A stretch of DNA of 64,000 nucleotides from Timema cristinae (Eukaryota; Arthropoda; Insecta; Phasmatodea; Timematidae). The notes under the pieces are model-generated. The model searched no databases, was not told the DNA's origin, and saw nothing but the letters and a program-made list of their open reading frames with translations. Where the stretch lies: the NCBI GenBank assembly GCA_039000515.1, contig JBCFYV010002255.1:19314390-19378389 (forward strand), written 5' to 3'. How positions within the stretch are numbered: position 1 is the first letter of the stretch; every line of letters begins with the position of its first letter. Both the position numbers and the translations under genes were made by a program. Below, one piece after another: positions 61,895-64,000 of the stretch.

Positions 61895-61972
61895 GTATAT
61901 ATATCAAATTAATAAAGAACATAAATCTCTAAATTAAAAAGAAAAACTACATTATAAAAATATTTTTGTGCC

Positions 61973-62014
61973 CCCTCTCTCTCTCTCTCTTCTATATATA
62001 TATATATATATATA
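61973..62014. repeat. (CT)n(TA)n compound microsatellite
   Basis: CT repeats run directly into TA repeats just downstream of exon 18. Confidence 0.9.
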
Positions 62015-62027
62015 ATTTTACAGTGAA

Positions 62028-62285
62028 GGTGGAAAGAAACATAAAGTAATATACACAAAATGTATTTTAAAATGAAAAGAAACACAGTTTACCCTTTAAA
62101 TCGCTGCCATTGGACAAAGAAGTAATAACTACCTCATTGAGAAAATCGATTATCTCTGCCCACTCCTTCGACCTAGGTTTAATTCTATTGGAACTCAGCA
62201 GGAGGGAGTATGACACAAATTCCCAATAAAGGAAACTACCTTTCCTGTACTTCTTCCAAATTTAATACAATTATCTCATCCAGCA
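62028..62285. repeat. M1 MITE copy
   Basis: The core has TACCTCATTGAGAAAATCGA and CTCCTTCGACCTAGGTTTAA. The right end CCTTTCCTGTACTTCTTCCA is the inverse of the usual left end GGAAGAAGGTACAGGAAAGG. Confidence 0.8.
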
Positions 62286-64000
62286 AAAAGATGTTTTCCT
62301 TATAGAGAAATATTAAATGGACAGTTCGCTAAACAAACACACCATTGTTTTTAGTATAAAATGAGGAACACAATTCTCTTTTTTGAATGCATATATTATA
62401 TTTTCATTTCCTCCTAGATAATAACTAGAGATGGGCCCCTCGAATCCACCGAATCCTGACAAGTATTTAAGATTCGAGGATTCAGTGTTTTATTGGATTC
62501 CATAGTCGAATCTTTCATCTCAAAAACAAAGCATAATATTTTGATTTTTGAATTCAAAAATTACTAAGTTAGGCCTACTTGAAAAGCACAACTTAATCTG
62601 TAATCATTATTTTGTCGAATAAAAGAAATAAACATGAATAAAATCTTCTTTTTTTAAATAATAATTGTTAGGTGTAGAAAATTTAACGTGCCTAATACCC
62701 TACCCTTCCACCCCTATGGGAAACTTGGACTTAACCGTTTCAGCGCATGCTTACTTCTGAAACTTGCACCTCACGAACAATCTTGTAAATATTTTAATGA
62801 ACACATTAAAGTTCTTCAAAAACTGAAAATCAAAACTATAATTACAAATAAACTCTAAATAAATAAAACCAATCATGTTTTTTTTAAGAGAAATAAGAAC
62901 ACACTACACACGATACAAATTCAGCCGCCATGACGTATATATTTACTCGCCAGCGGCGAGAGTGATGATTAAATAAACATGACTGTTAATTCTTACTACC
63001 CAAATGTTTTAATTATCTACAACTATGCCAAGAACCCCAATTTATTTCATACGATCCTTAAGTTAGATATTTTGTTGTGTTTCGTGAAAAATAAATACTG
63101 TCAACAGTTAGACACCGATAAAACTTTATTTATGCCTACCGACTTATGGATTGTATAGCGATTCAGGTAATCTGATTACTTAGTAAGTGCTATCAAGTTT
63201 TAAGACTCAAACAATGATTTGCTAATTCATAATTTGTTTTTAAATTGATTTTAACTAAGAGTTTATTATTTTTTCAAATATGTTATTGAACTAATTGTAA
63301 AATTATTCAAACGCAGTCTTGCCTAATAAAATAGGAATGAACATATTGCAAGAGTCAAAAATATGTTTGTGCTTTACATAGAATGTATTCTCAGAAATCG
63401 ATATATTGCAAGAATAGAGTATGTTTCTTGCTTTCTACACAAAGAGAAATAATATAAAAGAAAATAATAATAATAATAAATAATTATCATCCATACTTAG
63501 GCATTATTGAGTTCACTATTTCCAATGTATGTTTAATTGTTAAGCATGTTGTTTTAGTCTCTTTTTTTTAATGTTTGTATTTTTATTTTAGCTTTCTTAT
63601 AAAAATAAATTATAATATCTCAAGATGATTAAAGTTGATCAAAAGGTAACTAGGCCTAATCTGTTTGTTTATTTCACATGTGTTTTTTTTTAGAAACTTA
63701 ACTCATTCTATCATCAATTTTAAAAATAACTTAAAGACACTCTAATTTTTATTGATTTGATTTCTAAACAATAACATGAGTCTAGATTCTTTAATTTGGC
63801 TGTATTTTAACCAATATTTTGCAAGAGGTAGTTGGGGTTGATTAAAATTGAAATCATTATTGAAATAAATCTTAATTTACAGCTTAGCCATATATTTGAT
63901 ATAGGTCTATTTGTAAATCATTAAAATTTCTAACAATTTGCTAGGATTCGGGATTCGAAAATAAAATGTAGATTCAGATTCGAGAAATATTGGATTCAAC
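62286..64000. other. Right flank: intron 18, mostly unrecognised
   Basis: A GATTC-type repeat lies at about 62425-62545 (AGAGATGGGCCCCTCGAATC). A reverse copy at about 63935-64000 (GGATTCGGGATTCGAAAAT) is cut by the window end. No exon of the RhoGEF gene or other gene is visible. Confidence 0.5.

Noticed and set aside
60785..61382. Open frames of 74 and 188 codons on the + strand
   Set aside because: They are the antisense of a degraded LINE reverse transcriptase remnant.

Overview
The window is animal nuclear DNA: AT-rich, full of interspersed repeats, with small GC-richer exons bounded by GT/AG splice sites. A decayed Helitron of a type common in arthropods and the repeat style suggest an arthropod, possibly an insect. 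That is inference, and the species cannot be read from the sequence.

Only one host gene can be supported. It lies on the + strand and spans about 11.8-61.9 kb. It encodes a Dbl-family Rho guanine nucleotide exchange factor with SH3-DH-PH architecture, of the Asef/collybistin group (ARHGEF4, ARHGEF9, SPATA13). I assembled 18 exons by hand. Every consecutive pair has matching splice phase, and together they give about 976 residues. Exons 1-10 encode a long low-complexity N-terminal region, exon 11 the SH3 domain, exons 12-15 the DH domain and exons 16-18 the PH domain and the start of the C-terminal extension. The gene continues past the window's right edge. Exon 18 seems to carry a 1-base deletion.

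Layout: 1-1.9 kb holds the helicase half of a degenerate Helitron. From 2 to 11.7 kb there are old SINE fragments, a minisatellite (7.4-8.15 kb) and inverted repeats. From 11.8 to 43 kb large introns are packed with SINEs and other elements. From 43 to 62 kb the exons are dense and the introns shorter, with SINEs, MITEs and remnants of a LINE.

Three tRNA-derived SINE families are visible. SINE-A and SINE-B have different tRNA heads and bodies but the same roughly 40-base 3' tail, which contains the palindrome CCCGAACGGG. SINE-C ends in a sequence resembling the 3' end of LINE remnants in this same window. Many copies have perfect 9-14 bp target-site duplications, and several are nested in older elements, so their relative ages can be read. 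Other families are two foldback MITE families (M1, M2), hAT-like MITEs with 8-bp duplications, a pogo-like element, two pieces of a possible Harbinger transposon and an unclassified repeat present in three copies. No tRNA, rRNA or CRISPR locus is supported.
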